DNA from: G963662675 sp963676845
Lineage (GTDB): Bacteria > Bacteroidota > Bacteroidia > Bacteroidales > Prolixibacteraceae
Direction of reading: 5' to 3'
DNA length: 64,000 nucleotides
Assembly: GCA_963676845.2 (NCBI GenBank)
Contig: CAXXKK010000037.1
Coordinates: 144,430 to 208,429, forward strand
The notes under the pieces are model-generated. The model was not told where the DNA came from, made no database searches, and saw only the letters and a program-made list of their open reading frames with translations. The number at the start of each line of letters is the position of its first letter. The first letter of the stretch is position 1. A program made the position numbers and the translations under genes. Positions 27,248 to 37,903 of the stretch are shown one piece after another.

Positions 27248-27499
27248 TTAATGAACTTCTTCAATAATTTCTTCTGCTCTATCCAATATCTCTGAGCTAT
27301 CCAATAATACAACCCCACCATTGGGTCCCGGTTCAATGTGTAATCCTACAGATCTACCCCGATCGTAATTTGATCCTCCGAAATAATTCCTGACGGTTTC
27401 AACCTCAAGATCGAACTCTTGAGCAATTTGGCGGATTGAACCTTCAGGTAAACTGTCTTTGATCTTACGTAGCTCATTGAATGTGATTTTCCTCTCCAT
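27248..27499 (-). CDS. Small helix-turn-helix DNA-binding protein
   Basis: 83 residues. A helix-turn-helix is clear at about 20-41: SIRQIAQEFDLEVETVRNYF. A Gly-rich loop (YFGGSNYDRGRSVGLHIEPG) and an acidic helix (DRAEEIIEEVH) follow. Similar small proteins appear widely in Bacteroidia as single genes. Target and role are unknown. The 200-base upstream region is gene-free. Confidence 0.72.
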   Translation of the reverse strand: MERKITFNELRKIKDSLPEGSIRQIAQEFDLEVETVRNYFGGSNYDRGRSVGLHIEPGPNGGVVLLDSSEILDRAEEIIEEVH

Positions 27500-27702
27500 G
27501 GCAGTAAAATTTTTATGGGTTAATAACTAAAATATCTAAAACTTGCATTAAAGTTAAAGTTAATAATTTAATAACGTAAATATTACCCCCGATTGTTATA
27601 TGTTGTAAAAAACATTTGTCTATTTGAACATTTCAGAACATACGTGAACCGTTACCTATAGAAGCACTAACCTAAGAATCAACACGTAAGGTTTAACTTT
27701 TT

Positions 27703-30672
27703 TTAATACTTCCAACCTTCTTTCATACAATCATAAATAGCTTGGTGAAGCTCCGGCCTAAGGTTTAGTTCTGTTATTTTATTGTTGTCCCGGGTTGGAT
27801 ATACCCTATTGGAGCAAAAAACTAATAACATTTTATTTTGGGGATCTGCCCAAGTAAAAATACCTGTATAACCGGTATGTCCAAAGCTTTCTGGACTTGC
27901 ATCAACAGCAGGATAAGCATCAATCAATTCGTTTTCATCGTTGTCAATATAAGGCTTATCAAACCCCAAACCACGCCTGTTATCATTTTCCGGATACTGA
28001 ATACGTGTAAATTCAGCGACACTGGTAGAATCAAGCAATTGCTCTCCCCCATAGTAACCGTTTTGCAAATACATCTGCATGATTTTAGCCAGGTCATTTA
28101 CCGTACCAAATAAGCCTGCATTTCCGGACAAACCCCCTAACATAGAAGCCCCTTCATCATGAACAAATCCACGAAGCAGTTCTTTCCTGAAACTATCATC
28201 CTGCTCTGTTGGAACAATCTGTTCCATAGGATAATATCGATAAGCATTATAAGTAACGGAATTAGCTCCTAAAGGCTTATAAAACGTATTCTTTAAGTAG
28301 GTCTCGAAATCTTCCCCGGTAAGATCTTCAATAACCCGAGGATAAATCATAAATGCTAAATCAGAATACCTATACCTTGATCTGGAATAAAGTTCCGAGT
28401 TATCAATTTCATCATAAATTTCACGAATATAATTTCTAGCCATATAGAGATGCGAAGAAATTCTGACATTAAAATCTTCAGTAGGTCTATCCTGATAAAT
28501 TGAAGCACGCAACCTTCCCGAAGGAGTTAAAGTGTTTTGCCAAAACTGAATCCCGGCCCTCAAACGTGCCTGATGTGTCAATATCTCACGGGAGGTAATC
28601 TTTTCCTTATCAGTTCCACGAAAACCCGGCCAATAAAATGAAAAAGGCAAGTCCAGATTATACTGATTATCGCCATACAACTTTATTAATGAAGGAATAA
28701 CACTTGTGACTTTCGTTACCGATGCCCAATCGTATATATTTTCTTTTACAACAGGCTCCAATGTATCGTAAGTCAGGTAACCGTAACATTTATGGAAGAT
28801 CACATCCCCATCTACAGCCACTAAGATCTGACACCCCGGATAAGCTCCTTCAGTTAAGCCCAACTCCGCCAGGCTATCAATCTTATGATTTAGTAATTCG
28901 GATGAAATTCCTGTTTCTTCAGGGATTGTATATTTAAACCTACCATTTTTTTTTACCGTCAGCCCTTCATTCAACTTAAATGAAGAATTTACATTGACAG
29001 GTAGTTTCCCATTCACATTGATGGCTCCAAAAATTGCCTGAGCTGCTAACTCCTGGGTAATTACATTTTCCTGATAGGTCACTAACAAAGCTTCAACATC
29101 CTCAATTCCAGGAATAGAATTTAAGGCGTAAGGATTACCGAACAAGGCTACTGCCCTTCTGAACTCACTAGTTTGCGTAAGAAACTCTCCAACCGATGAA
29201 TCTATTCCGTAGTTTCCGGAATTAGATAGGTTCATGCCATGAATTCCGCACACTAGTAAATTATAAGGACGCAAGAGTGGTACCAAATGAGCAACATCTT
29301 CAGAGCTTGCATCTTCTTTTAAATTAAAAAAATCAACATTCGTGTAATTTGCAGCCATCTTCTGAAAAGATGTTTCACTTTCGCTTCCAACAGATACTAC
29401 AGCAATTTTAAACCTTTCCAGATTTTGGATAGGAATAAGTTGTCCTTCATTTTTTAATAGTGTTAATGACTGCTCATGTAACAAACGTTTTGTTAGCTGA
29501 TATTTTGCATTATTTAGATCCTCATCCAATCCCTCCAATGGAATTGATGAAAACTCGTCCAATCCAGCCCACTTTTTCAATGCAAGGATTTTTCGACACT
29601 TTTCATCAATTTCCATCTGACTAATTTCTCCATCCTGTATTGCCAACTTAACCGCATTAATTGCAGCAGAAAGATTCGGCACTATTTCCAACAAATCATT
29701 TCCGGCTTTCAACGCAAGCACTGAGGCCTCTGCAGAACCATATGCATCGGTAATTCCCTGCATATTCATTCCATCGGTAATAATAATACCTTCAAATTTC
29801 AGATCCTCAATAAGTTTCTTATGAACAATATTATAGGATAATGAAGAAGGAGTTTTCCCATCCGGTTCCATAACCGACAATTGTAAATGAGCTGTCATTA
29901 TTCCGCCAATTCCCTCATTAATTAATGATTTAAAAGGGAAAAGTTCCACATCATTAAGCCGATCCATATCATGACTAACAACAGGTAATCCCAGATGAGA
30001 ATCTGTTTTTGTATCTCCATGTCCGGGAAAATGTTTAGCAACAGCGAGAATTCCTGCATCCTGCATCCCCTTGGCATAAAGCCAGGTTTTTTCAGCTACA
30101 TTCTGAGGATCCTCACCAAAACTCCGATAATTGATAACTGGATTTTCGGGATTGCTGTTCACATCAGCGACAGGTGCCAAATTAACATGCACTCCTATTC
30201 GTTTTAATTGCTCACCGACTTCTTTCCCCATTTCATAAATCAGGCTATCCTGCTGAATTGCCCCCAAAGCCATTTGCACCGGATACTTAGGAGTGTTATC
30301 TAACCGAAAACCAGGCCCCCATTCTGCATCCATGGTTACCAACAAAGGAATATCACTAATTGCCTGCAATTGATTCGTTATTTGCACTTGATTTTCAGGT
30401 TTCCCTCTCATGAATATTAGCCCCCCCACATGATATTGCTCAACTTCACTTTTAAGTTCGTCTAACTTATCCAGGTTTTCACCATATGCCTGAAGTATAA
30501 ACAGTTGCCCAATTTTCTGATCCAGGGTCATCTCAGACAGTGTTTTTTCAACCCAGGGATCATTTTTGAAATTCAAAAACTCAGGAGATGTTTGAGCATC
30601 TGCAGTTTTTACAATCAGAGCAATAAATAGAAATGAATATATATATCGAAATAGGAAGGTCATACGTTTCAT
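27703..30672 (-). CDS. Beta-N-acetylglucosaminidase (GH3) fused to a beta-lactamase-type serine hydrolase
   Basis: 989-residue exported two-enzyme protein. A signal peptide (ending in TADAQ) is followed by a GH3 domain (about 35-570) with KHFPGHGDTKTDSHLGLP and the nucleophile Asp300 in ITDGMNMQGI, matching NagZ-type glucosaminidases. The C-terminal third (about 595-989) is a class C beta-lactamase / penicillin-binding fold with Ser651-x-x-Lys654 (ASVTK), YSD in RYRYSDLAF and HTG in FGHTGYTG. The first domain would remove GlcNAc from muropeptide sugars; the second resembles D-Ala peptidases or esterases acting on peptidoglycan. It lies divergent to namZ with about 100 bases between, which fits joint control of cell-wall salvage. 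Confidence 0.92.
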   Translation of the reverse strand: MKRMTFLFRYIYSFLFIALIVKTADAQTSPEFLNFKNDPWVEKTLSEMTLDQKIGQLFILQAYGENLDKLDELKSEVEQYHVGGLIFMRGKPENQVQITNQLQAISDIPLLVTMDAEWGPGFRLDNTPKYPVQMALGAIQQDSLIYEMGKEVGEQLKRIGVHVNLAPVADVNSNPENPVINYRSFGEDPQNVAEKTWLYAKGMQDAGILAVAKHFPGHGDTKTDSHLGLPVVSHDMDRLNDVELFPFKSLINEGIGGIMTAHLQLSVMEPDGKTPSSLSYNIVHKKLIEDLKFEGIIITDGMNMQGITDAYGSAEASVLALKAGNDLLEIVPNLSAAINAVKLAIQDGEISQMEIDEKCRKILALKKWAGLDEFSSIPLEGLDEDLNNAKYQLTKRLLHEQSLTLLKNEGQLIPIQNLERFKIAVVSVGSESETSFQKMAANYTNVDFFNLKEDASSEDVAHLVPLLRPYNLLVCGIHGMNLSNSGNYGIDSSVGEFLTQTSEFRRAVALFGNPYALNSIPGIEDVEALLVTYQENVITQELAAQAIFGAINVNGKLPVNVNSSFKLNEGLTVKKNGRFKYTIPEETGISSELLNHKIDSLAELGLTEGAYPGCQILVAVDGDVIFHKCYGYLTYDTLEPVVKENIYDWASVTKVTSVIPSLIKLYGDNQYNLDLPFSFYWPGFRGTDKEKITSREILTHQARLRAGIQFWQNTLTPSGRLRASIYQDRPTEDFNVRISSHLYMARNYIREIYDEIDNSELYSRSRYRYSDLAFMIYPRVIEDLTGEDFETYLKNTFYKPLGANSVTYNAYRYYPMEQIVPTEQDDSFRKELLRGFVHDEGASMLGGLSGNAGLFGTVNDLAKIMQMYLQNGYYGGEQLLDSTSVAEFTRIQYPENDNRRGLGFDKPYIDNDENELIDAYPAVDASPESFGHTGYTGIFTWADPQNKMLLVFCSNRVYPTRDNNKITELNLRPELHQAIYDCMKEGWKY

Positions 30673-30773
30673 TGATTTAGATATACGAAAATAATAAAGT
30701 TATTATTTCCTATTAAGCATTCAACGGTTTTTAAGCTCATTTTCTTACATTAGTAATTCTAAAAGAACAACTG

Positions 30774-31943
30774 ATGCGACAAAGCCTTTTCCTTCTGATT
30801 TTTTACTTAATCATTGCAAATGCATGCGCCCAAACCATTCAAACCGGAGCAGAGCAAACAGATAAATACATTGAGCTTTTGAGTGCAAAGAAAGTGGGAT
30901 TAGTTGTTAATCAAACATCTCAGGTAAATGGAATTCATTTAATAGATTTTCTTTTAGAAGAGGGAGTTCTGGTTGAAAAGATATTTGCTCCCGAACATGG
31001 ATTCCGAGGCGACGCTGATCCAGGAGAAGTTGTTGATGATGACGTTGACGCAAAAACAGGACTTCCTGTGATTTCACTTTATGGCGACAATAAAAAACCA
31101 ACAAGTTCTCAGCTTCAGGATCTGGATGTTCTCATTTTTGATATTCAGGATGTTGGTGTTCGTTTTTATACCTACATCAGCACAATGCACTACGTTATGG
31201 AAGCCTGTGCAGAAAATGAGGTTCCATTAATAATTCTGGATCGTCCAAATCCAAACGGTGACTATATTGCGGGACCAATCCTTAAAAAAGAATTTAAATC
31301 ATTCGTAGGAATGCATCCAATTCCCATTGTTCACGGATGCACCCTTGGAGAAATGGCTCTGATGATAAATGGTGAAGGTTGGCTAGATAATGAGATTACA
31401 TGTGATGTAACCGTTATCCCTGTTAAAAATTATACACACCAAACGGCATATTCACTCCCGGTAAAACCATCGCCCAATTTACCGACTGATATTTCAATCA
31501 GGCTCTACCCTTCCCTCTGTTTTTTTGAAGCAACGAATGTGAGTATCGGACGGGGAACTTATTTTCCGTTTCAGGTTATTGGGTATCCCAATTCGGAATT
31601 TGGGGAATTTCAGTTTACTCCGCAAAGCATTCCTGGAATGTCAACAAATCCGAAACAGGAAGGCAAGCTTTGCTATGGTGAAGATCTAAGAAATACAGCA
31701 TTATCACATACTTTTACAATTTCATATTTTCTGAAATATTATTCCCTTTTCCCCAATGAATCTGATTTTTTAAGTTCCGAAAGCTGGCTTAACCTGCTGA
31801 CCGGAACAGACGAATTCATTAAAGATATTAGAGCAGGGAAATCGATTGAAGAAATTGAATTATCCTGGGAAAATGACTTAAAAGAGTATCGCAAAATGCG
31901 CCAAAAATATTTGTTATACCCCGATGATACACAGATAAGATGA
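30774..31943 (+). CDS. namZ: Exo-beta-N-acetylmuramidase (NamZ / DUF1343)
   Basis: 389 residues with a signal peptide (MRQSLFLLIFYLIIANACAQ; a lipoprotein variant at Cys18 is possible). It matches the DUF1343/GH171 family: KVGLVVNQTSQV, FAPEHGFRGDADPGE, SLYGDNKKPTSSQL, FDIQDVGVRFYTYISTM, LDRPNPNGDYIAGP and HGCTLGEMAL. Studied members release MurNAc from the non-reducing end of peptidoglycan chains. It overlaps the symporter gene by 4 bases (ATGA) and is divergent to the GH3 gene, making a compact salvage unit. Confidence 0.9.
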   Translation: MRQSLFLLIFYLIIANACAQTIQTGAEQTDKYIELLSAKKVGLVVNQTSQVNGIHLIDFLLEEGVLVEKIFAPEHGFRGDADPGEVVDDDVDAKTGLPVISLYGDNKKPTSSQLQDLDVLIFDIQDVGVRFYTYISTMHYVMEACAENEVPLIILDRPNPNGDYIAGPILKKEFKSFVGMHPIPIVHGCTLGEMALMINGEGWLDNEITCDVTVIPVKNYTHQTAYSLPVKPSPNLPTDISIRLYPSLCFFEATNVSIGRGTYFPFQVIGYPNSEFGEFQFTPQSIPGMSTNPKQEGKLCYGEDLRNTALSHTFTISYFLKYYSLFPNESDFLSSESWLNLLTGTDEFIKDIRAGKSIEEIELSWENDLKEYRKMRQKYLLYPDDTQIR

Positions 31944-33382
31944 GCCCAATTCTAATATTCTCTGTCATAGCCGGATATTTTGCTGTTTTAATGATAGTTT
32001 CGTGGTTAACAGCAAGGAAATCAAACACATTAACGTTCTTCAACGCGAACAAATCATCCCCCTGGTACTTAGTTGCCTATGGAATGATTGGTGCTTCACT
32101 TTCGGGAGTAACTTTTATATCTGTCCCGGGTGAAGTTGGCAACACTGCATTTTCCTACCTTCAGTTTGTATTGGGAAATTTAGTTGGTTATTGGCTGATT
32201 GCCTTTTTACTTCTCCCTTTTTATTACCGCTTAAAGCTAATTTCAATTTACTCTTTCTTAGAAAAAAAGATGGGCTTTTACAGTTTAAAAACGGCTTCAT
32301 TTTTCTTTCTAATTTCAAAAGTTATCGGTGCAGCATTCCGTCTGTACCTTGTTGCCTTGGTTTTACAATTAGCCTTTTTCGATGCATTTGGCATCCCCTT
32401 TTCCATATCGGTTTGCATAAGCGTTTTGCTTATATGGCTTTACACCTACAGAGCTGGAATAAAAACCATTGTATGGACGGACACTCTTCAAACAACATTC
32501 CTGGTATTAGCTGTAGTTTTTACAATCTATCAAATCACAAAATTAACAGGTATTCATTCCGGTAATTTAATACAAACCATCAGGGATAGTGGAAAATCAC
32601 AATTCCTCTTTTTTGATTGGCGCTCACCCAACTTCTTTTTTAAACAATTTTTGTCCGGAATTTTCATGACCATCGTCATCAACGGAATGGATCAAGACAT
32701 CATGCAAAAAAACCTGACTTGCAAAAATCTGAAAGAAGCCCGTAAAAACATGCTCATCTTCAGCACACTCTTCTTTTTTATCGTCATTCTATTCCTTGGT
32801 TTGGGTGTTATGCTCTATCATTATGCAGAGCTATCAGGAATAGCAATTCCAGACGATACAGATCAACTCTATCCCCTACTTGCATTAAACTACCTGGGCA
32901 AAGCAGTTGCTGTTGCTTTCCTGCTGGGAATTACTGCCGCCGCTTTTTCAAGTGCAGATTCAGCTTTAACAGCCATGACAACTTCTTTTTGTGTTGATTT
33001 TCTGGGGATGGGAAAAAATGATAACGGCAAAACGAATTTGAGAAAAAGGAATTTTATCCATTTTGGTTTTGCGCTTCTTTTAATGGTTGTCATTCTTGTA
33101 TTTAAAATGATTAATGATGACAGTGTTGTAAATGCGGTTTTCACTGCTGCCAGCTATACATATGGACCTATTTTAGGGTTATTCATATTCAGCTTTTTCT
33201 TTAAAACAAAAGTTAAAGACAAATATGTGCCTTTGATTGCAATTTCTGCTCCATTAATATCCTACCTGTTAGATACAAATTCTCAGGAATTATTCAATGG
33301 TTACCAGTTCGGATACGAACTCCTAATGATGAATGGATTGTTAACAATACTGGGACTTTATCTTATAAAAACTAAAAATTAA
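31940..33382 (+). CDS. Sodium:solute symporter (SSS), probable cell-wall sugar importer
   Basis: 480 residues with about 13 hydrophobic helices, matching the SSS/SLC5 family: WYLVAYGMIGASLSGVTFISVPG early, FLLGITAAAFSSADSALTAMTTSFCVDF for the sodium site. The translationally coupled overlap with namZ suggests the substrate is the released sugar (MurNAc or GlcNAc-MurNAc products); a comparable arrangement is known from Tannerella. No murQ or MurNAc kinase gene is in the window, so the intracellular steps must lie elsewhere. Confidence 0.9.
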   Translation: MSPILIFSVIAGYFAVLMIVSWLTARKSNTLTFFNANKSSPWYLVAYGMIGASLSGVTFISVPGEVGNTAFSYLQFVLGNLVGYWLIAFLLLPFYYRLKLISIYSFLEKKMGFYSLKTASFFFLISKVIGAAFRLYLVALVLQLAFFDAFGIPFSISVCISVLLIWLYTYRAGIKTIVWTDTLQTTFLVLAVVFTIYQITKLTGIHSGNLIQTIRDSGKSQFLFFDWRSPNFFFKQFLSGIFMTIVINGMDQDIMQKNLTCKNLKEARKNMLIFSTLFFFIVILFLGLGVMLYHYAELSGIAIPDDTDQLYPLLALNYLGKAVAVAFLLGITAAAFSSADSALTAMTTSFCVDFLGMGKNDNGKTNLRKRNFIHFGFALLLMVVILVFKMINDDSVVNAVFTAASYTYGPILGLFIFSFFFKTKVKDKYVPLIAISAPLISYLLDTNSQELFNGYQFGYELLMMNGLLTILGLYLIKTKN

Positions 33383-33485
33383 TTCACACTCAACCATCTC
33401 TGGAGCAAAATGTTAAAAAATGTGAAAATCATTTTGTATCTTGCCATACTAAACACGAACTAATAACGTTTTCTGTTAAACATTT

Positions 33486-34934
33486 GTGAAAAAAATTTAT
33501 ACAATATTATTTGTTTTAGGAATACTTTTCTACACGGTTTCCTGTGAAGATGAGAAATACATTTCATCTCAGGATGCCAAGCTTAGTTTTTCGGCAGATA
33601 CTGTAAAATTTGATACTATTTTCACAACGGTTGGTTCTACTACAGAACACGTTAAAATTTACAATCCCTACGACCAATCTGTTTTAGTATCAAATATTCG
33701 TCTTGCAGGAGGTGATGACTCCTATTACAGACTTAACATAAACGGTTTCCCTTACAATGAACTGTATGATGTTGAGATTGCCCCTCACGATAGCATCTTT
33801 ATCTTTGTTGAAGTGACAATTGACCCTTCTGGAAATAATCTCCCCATTATTGTCCAAGATTCTATCGAGTTTTACACCAATACAAATTTACAGGACATTG
33901 ACTTGGTTGCCTGGGGACAGGATGTTGAGCTTATTGAAAATGACGTTACCACTTCAACAACATGGACAAATGAAAAACCTTATTTAATTTATTCCAATAT
34001 TGTTGTTGAAAAAAATGCCGTGTTAACCATTGAGCCAGGAGCAAATTTATATTTCCACAACAATACCGGATTATATGTAAGGGGGAAACTTGATGCTCAA
34101 GGGACACTGGAAGAACCAATCACGATGCAAGGTGATCGACTTGAAGAGGTATACCAAGATATTCCGGACCAGTGGAATGGAGTACTTCTTTTCCCGGGAA
34201 GTCATGACAATATGTTTGATTTTGTAAAGATTAAAAATGCCAACATTGGATTACAAGTTGGAACAATAGATAATGAAGGTTATGCCTCAGCAGTAATTGC
34301 AAATTCGAAAATCCACACTCATGCCTACGCTGGAATATACTCCGTAAAATCAAAAATTCGGGCATATAATTGTTTAATTGCCAATTGTGGGTATTATGCA
34401 ACAGCTATTCGAATTGGTGGAGAATATGAATTCTATCACACAACCATGGCAAACTATTGGGACGGCTACTCTAGCAGTATTCGTACAACACCTTCTCTTT
34501 CAATTTCAGATAACGTTATTGTTACCGAACCTGATGGTTCCAAAACAACCTATAAAGGAGATTTAAGTAAAGCTTATTTTGCCAACAGTATTATAACCGG
34601 GGGAGAAAACATTATCAATAATGAATTGGAACTTTCAAGTTCAGGAGACCAGGTTTTTAATTATCTATTTAGCAATTGTTTGATACAATTGGCAGACACA
34701 TTCAATGTTTCTTATCCTGCCCACTATGCTAACATTATTAAAAGTATCGATCCCAAATTTGTTAATTCCACCGAGCTTAATTTTGAGCTGGACACTTTAA
34801 GTCCAGCCCAGAATGCAGGCTCAACTGAGATAGGTGAACTTTTCCCATACGATATACTTGGCAAAAATCGAATGAGCGATATTGCACCTGATCTAGGAGC
34901 TTATGAACGTATCGAACCAACTACTGAAGACTAA
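33486..34934 (+). CDS. Lipoprotein with right-handed beta-helix domain
   Basis: 482 residues starting at GTG (MKKIYTILFVLGILFYTVSCEDE with lipobox Cys20). The N-terminal third (SFSADTVKFDTIFTTVGSTTEHVKIYNPYDQ) resembles the choice-of-anchor/Ig-like domain that often precedes beta-helix regions. The middle has short repeating strands (AVLTIEPGANLYFHNNTGLYVRGKL, quoted in parts, then KIKNANIGLQVG) typical of parallel beta-helix proteins. The last part (LDTLSPAQNAG...DIGAYE-like DLGAYERIE) is the conserved end of this family. Its role is unknown; surface anchoring is likely. It overlaps the next gene by 32 bases. Confidence 0.8.
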   Translation: MKKIYTILFVLGILFYTVSCEDEKYISSQDAKLSFSADTVKFDTIFTTVGSTTEHVKIYNPYDQSVLVSNIRLAGGDDSYYRLNINGFPYNELYDVEIAPHDSIFIFVEVTIDPSGNNLPIIVQDSIEFYTNTNLQDIDLVAWGQDVELIENDVTTSTTWTNEKPYLIYSNIVVEKNAVLTIEPGANLYFHNNTGLYVRGKLDAQGTLEEPITMQGDRLEEVYQDIPDQWNGVLLFPGSHDNMFDFVKIKNANIGLQVGTIDNEGYASAVIANSKIHTHAYAGIYSVKSKIRAYNCLIANCGYYATAIRIGGEYEFYHTTMANYWDGYSSSIRTTPSLSISDNVIVTEPDGSKTTYKGDLSKAYFANSIITGGENIINNELELSSSGDQVFNYLFSNCLIQLADTFNVSYPAHYANIIKSIDPKFVNSTELNFELDTLSPAQNAGSTEIGELFPYDILGKNRMSDIAPDLGAYERIEPTTED

Positions 34935-35938
34935 ACAGTTATTCATCTTTTTTTTGCTGATCATCTTTTATTCTAACGCAATAGCTCAAGATCAGTCATC
35001 AAACATTAATATCCTTTTTTATAATGTTGAAAATCTGTTTGATATTACTGATGATCCAAATATAAATGACGAAGAATTCCTTCCTTCAGGCGACCGACAC
35101 TGGACGAAAAAACGTTTTGAGCACAAACTAAACCAACTATCTAAAGTAATTCTTGCTTCATGTGATTATGAAATGCCAGATATTGTTGGTTTCTGCGAAG
35201 TTGAAAATCGTTACGTACTAGAAAAACTAACTCAGGAAACAGCTCTTTATCAATTTGACTATCAAATTATCCACAAAGAATCGCCAGATGAACGTGGAAT
35301 TGATGTTGCATTAATCTATAAAAAAGATCAACTAATCCCAATCAAATACAATTATATTCCGTTAGTTAAATCGAATGGTAAGATTGATCAAACCAGAGAG
35401 ATTCTGCATGCTACTTTTCAAATTGAACAAGATACACTTCATGTATTTTTCAACCACTGGCCCTCGAGATACAACGGACAAGCAGGATCTGAACCATTAA
35501 GAATACTGGCAGCACAAACTTTAAAAAGTGAAGTTGATAAACTGATCACAGAAACACCGGATGCCCAAATTGTGATCATGGGTGATTTTAATGATGAACC
35601 ACAAAATAAAAGTATAAAGGAAGTATTAACTGTAAATCCAATCAGTTCCAATGAACTAATAAATTTATCAGCCAATTGGAACGGAACACTGAAGTATCAA
35701 CAAAACTGGCAGGTATTTGATCAGATAATTGTATCTAATGAGCTTACTGAATAAAAATAACAACCTATTCACGACTCAGAAGAATGCACAAATTATCACC
35801 CTTCCATTTTTATTCATCAACGATACGAAATACAAAGGTCAAAAGCTATATCGCACTTATTTAGGATATCGCTACCAAGGAGGGTTTAGCGACCATTTAC
35901 CAATAAGATTGAAAGTATCTATCAATAATAACGATTAA
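34903..35938 (+). pseudogene. Endonuclease/exonuclease/phosphatase-family protein, one-base frameshift
   Basis: Secreted nuclease-like protein of about 345 residues. Signal peptide, then the EEP fold: NILFYNVENLFD, GFCEVENRYVLEKL, HWPSRYNG and IVIMGDFNDEP. The main frame stops at 35754, just after FDQIIVSNELTE, but the remaining 60 residues (NKNNNLFTTQKN... ending FSDHLPIRLKV, with the catalytic SDH) continue in another frame. Removing one base around 35742-35746 restores a complete domain. It overlaps the upstream gene by 32 bases and the CCA gene's stop by 4. The substrate is unknown; phosphodiester hydrolysis is inferred from the family. Confidence 0.85.
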
Positions 35939-37347
35939 GATTTTACCGGTTTTAAGCCCATTTCCTGAGCTTTTTTCAGCATAAATTCTTTTGCTTCCCC
36001 ATAATCGTTGTGAATATCACCCTCCAGGATAGCTTCCTTTATGGCATTTTTAATATCACCAACTTCTCGACTTGGCTTTAACCCGAAAATTTCCATTATT
36101 TCCTCCCCTGATATAGGAGGTTGAAAATTTCGAATATGATCACGCTCTTCCAGGTCCTTCAGCTTCTCTCGTACTAACTGAAAATTTCTTAAATATCGTT
36201 TTACCTTTTCATTGTTCTTCGAAGTGATATCTGCCTCACACAATGTCATTAAGTCATCAATATCATCACCAGCCTCAAATAACAACCGACGAACAGCCGA
36301 ATCTGTAACTTCATCTTCAGATAAAACAATTGGCCTCATGTGTAAAGAAACCATCTTCTGCACATATTTCATTTTCTCATTTAGAGGTAACTTCATCCGC
36401 CTGAATACCTTGGGAATCATCTTTTCACCTACATGGTTATGCGCATAGAAAGTCCAGCCCGTATTTTTGACAAAACGCTTAGTCTTTGGCTTAGCAATAT
36501 CGTGTAATAAAGCTGACCACCTCAACCAAAGATTATCTGTGTTGAGAACAATACGATCAAGCACTTCAAGAGTATGCAGAAAATTATCTTTATGGGCAAT
36601 TCCATTTACCTGATCAACACCTTTCAGCTTTGACAATTCAGGAAAAATAAGCTCAAGAAGTCCTGTTTTATCTAATAGTTTAAATCCTTTTGAAGGTTTA
36701 TCTGACATGATGATTTTGTTCATCTCCTCAATTATTCGCTCCCGCGAAACGATTGAAATCCTTTCTTTATTAGCAGAAATTGCATTTAATGTTTCCTTCT
36801 CAATGGTAAAATTTAGTTGAGATGCAAAACGAATTGCCCGCATCATTCTAAGCGGATCATCTGAAAAAGTAATAGATGGTTCCAAAGGGGTACGAATGAT
36901 TTTCTTCTCCAGATCATCAATTCCATTAAATGGATCGATTAATTCTCCGTACTGATCTTTATTCAAACAAATTGCAAGTGCATTGATCGTAAAATCACGA
37001 CGTTTCTGATCATCCTCCAAAGTCCCATCTTCAACTACAGGTTTTCTTGAATCCTTATGATAAGATTCTTTACGAGCCCCCACAAATTCAACTTCAAGAT
37101 CTTTGAGTTTAATCATGGCTGTACCAAAATTCTTAAAAACACTCACAGGAATATTTTTCCCCATCCGTTTTGCTACATTCTGCGCCAAATCTATTCCACT
37201 GCCTAAAGTGACAACATCAATATCTTTCGAATTTCGTTTCAACAATAAATCCCTGACAAATCCACCTATAACAAAACAAGCCTGCTGTAACTGATCTGCT
37301 TCTTCTGAAATTACTTTAAATACGGGATGTTTAAGATGTTTCTTCAT
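35935..37347 (-). CDS. cca: CCA tRNA nucleotidyltransferase
   Basis: 470-residue class II nucleotidyltransferase with HD domain. It has VIGGFVRDLLLKRNSKDIDVVTLG (GG/DxD catalytic motif), RRDFTINALAI, DPLRMMRAIRFA, the basic RERI..EMNKI segment, and an HD-type domain with LRWSALLHDIAKPKT. It adds CCA to tRNA 3' ends, needed here because the tRNA-Val in the window does not encode it. Single gene. Confidence 0.94.
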   Translation of the reverse strand: MKKHLKHPVFKVISEEADQLQQACFVIGGFVRDLLLKRNSKDIDVVTLGSGIDLAQNVAKRMGKNIPVSVFKNFGTAMIKLKDLEVEFVGARKESYHKDSRKPVVEDGTLEDDQKRRDFTINALAICLNKDQYGELIDPFNGIDDLEKKIIRTPLEPSITFSDDPLRMMRAIRFASQLNFTIEKETLNAISANKERISIVSRERIIEEMNKIIMSDKPSKGFKLLDKTGLLELIFPELSKLKGVDQVNGIAHKDNFLHTLEVLDRIVLNTDNLWLRWSALLHDIAKPKTKRFVKNTGWTFYAHNHVGEKMIPKVFRRMKLPLNEKMKYVQKMVSLHMRPIVLSEDEVTDSAVRRLLFEAGDDIDDLMTLCEADITSKNNEKVKRYLRNFQLVREKLKDLEERDHIRNFQPPISGEEIMEIFGLKPSREVGDIKNAIKEAILEGDIHNDYGEAKEFMLKKAQEMGLKPVKS

Positions 37348-37530
37348 AATTCAATAATTCGATGTTTTCCCCAAAAGGGAAGCATCATGCCATTTTGTAA
37401 AAAACCGTGACAAAATTACAATTTATTCATTAGCGTTAAGAAAATAAAAAGCCTTAAATTGTATTGGCACAGTAATTGATATTCACATATTCAGAAATTT
37501 ATATATTTACATTCATAAAACGATTTTACT

Positions 37531-37899
37531 ATGTTAGAACATTTAACCCAAGAAACATTTAAAGAGAAAGTTTTCAATTTTGAACAAAATAAAGATTGGA
37601 AATTCGAAGGCAACAAACCCTGTATGATTGATTTTTATGCAGATTGGTGTGGACCTTGTAAAATGGTAGCTCCGGTTTTAGAAGAGTTACAGGAAGAATA
37701 TGGTGATTCACTTAATATCTATAAAATAGATACAGAAGATCAAAAAGAGTTAGCTGCAATGTTTGGGATTCAAAGTATTCCATCTTTATTATTTGTACCT
37801 CTTGAAGGACAACCACAAATGGCCATGGGGGCTTTACCTAAAGACACATTTGTGCAAGCTATTTCTGAAGTATTAAAAGTTGAAAAGCCTGAGAATTAA
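37531..37899 (+). CDS. trxA: Thioredoxin
   Basis: 122-residue thioredoxin-fold disulphide reductase with active site DWCGPCK (Cys40, Cys43), cis-Pro in FGIQSIPSLLF, and the normal beta-alpha pattern. The length is typical of stand-alone thioredoxins with a slightly long N-terminus (MLEHLTQETFKEKVFNFEQN). Convergent with murF, 4 bases apart. Confidence 0.93.
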   Translation: MLEHLTQETFKEKVFNFEQNKDWKFEGNKPCMIDFYADWCGPCKMVAPVLEELQEEYGDSLNIYKIDTEDQKELAAMFGIQSIPSLLFVPLEGQPQMAMGALPKDTFVQAISEVLKVEKPEN

Positions 37900-37903
37900 A
37901 ATA

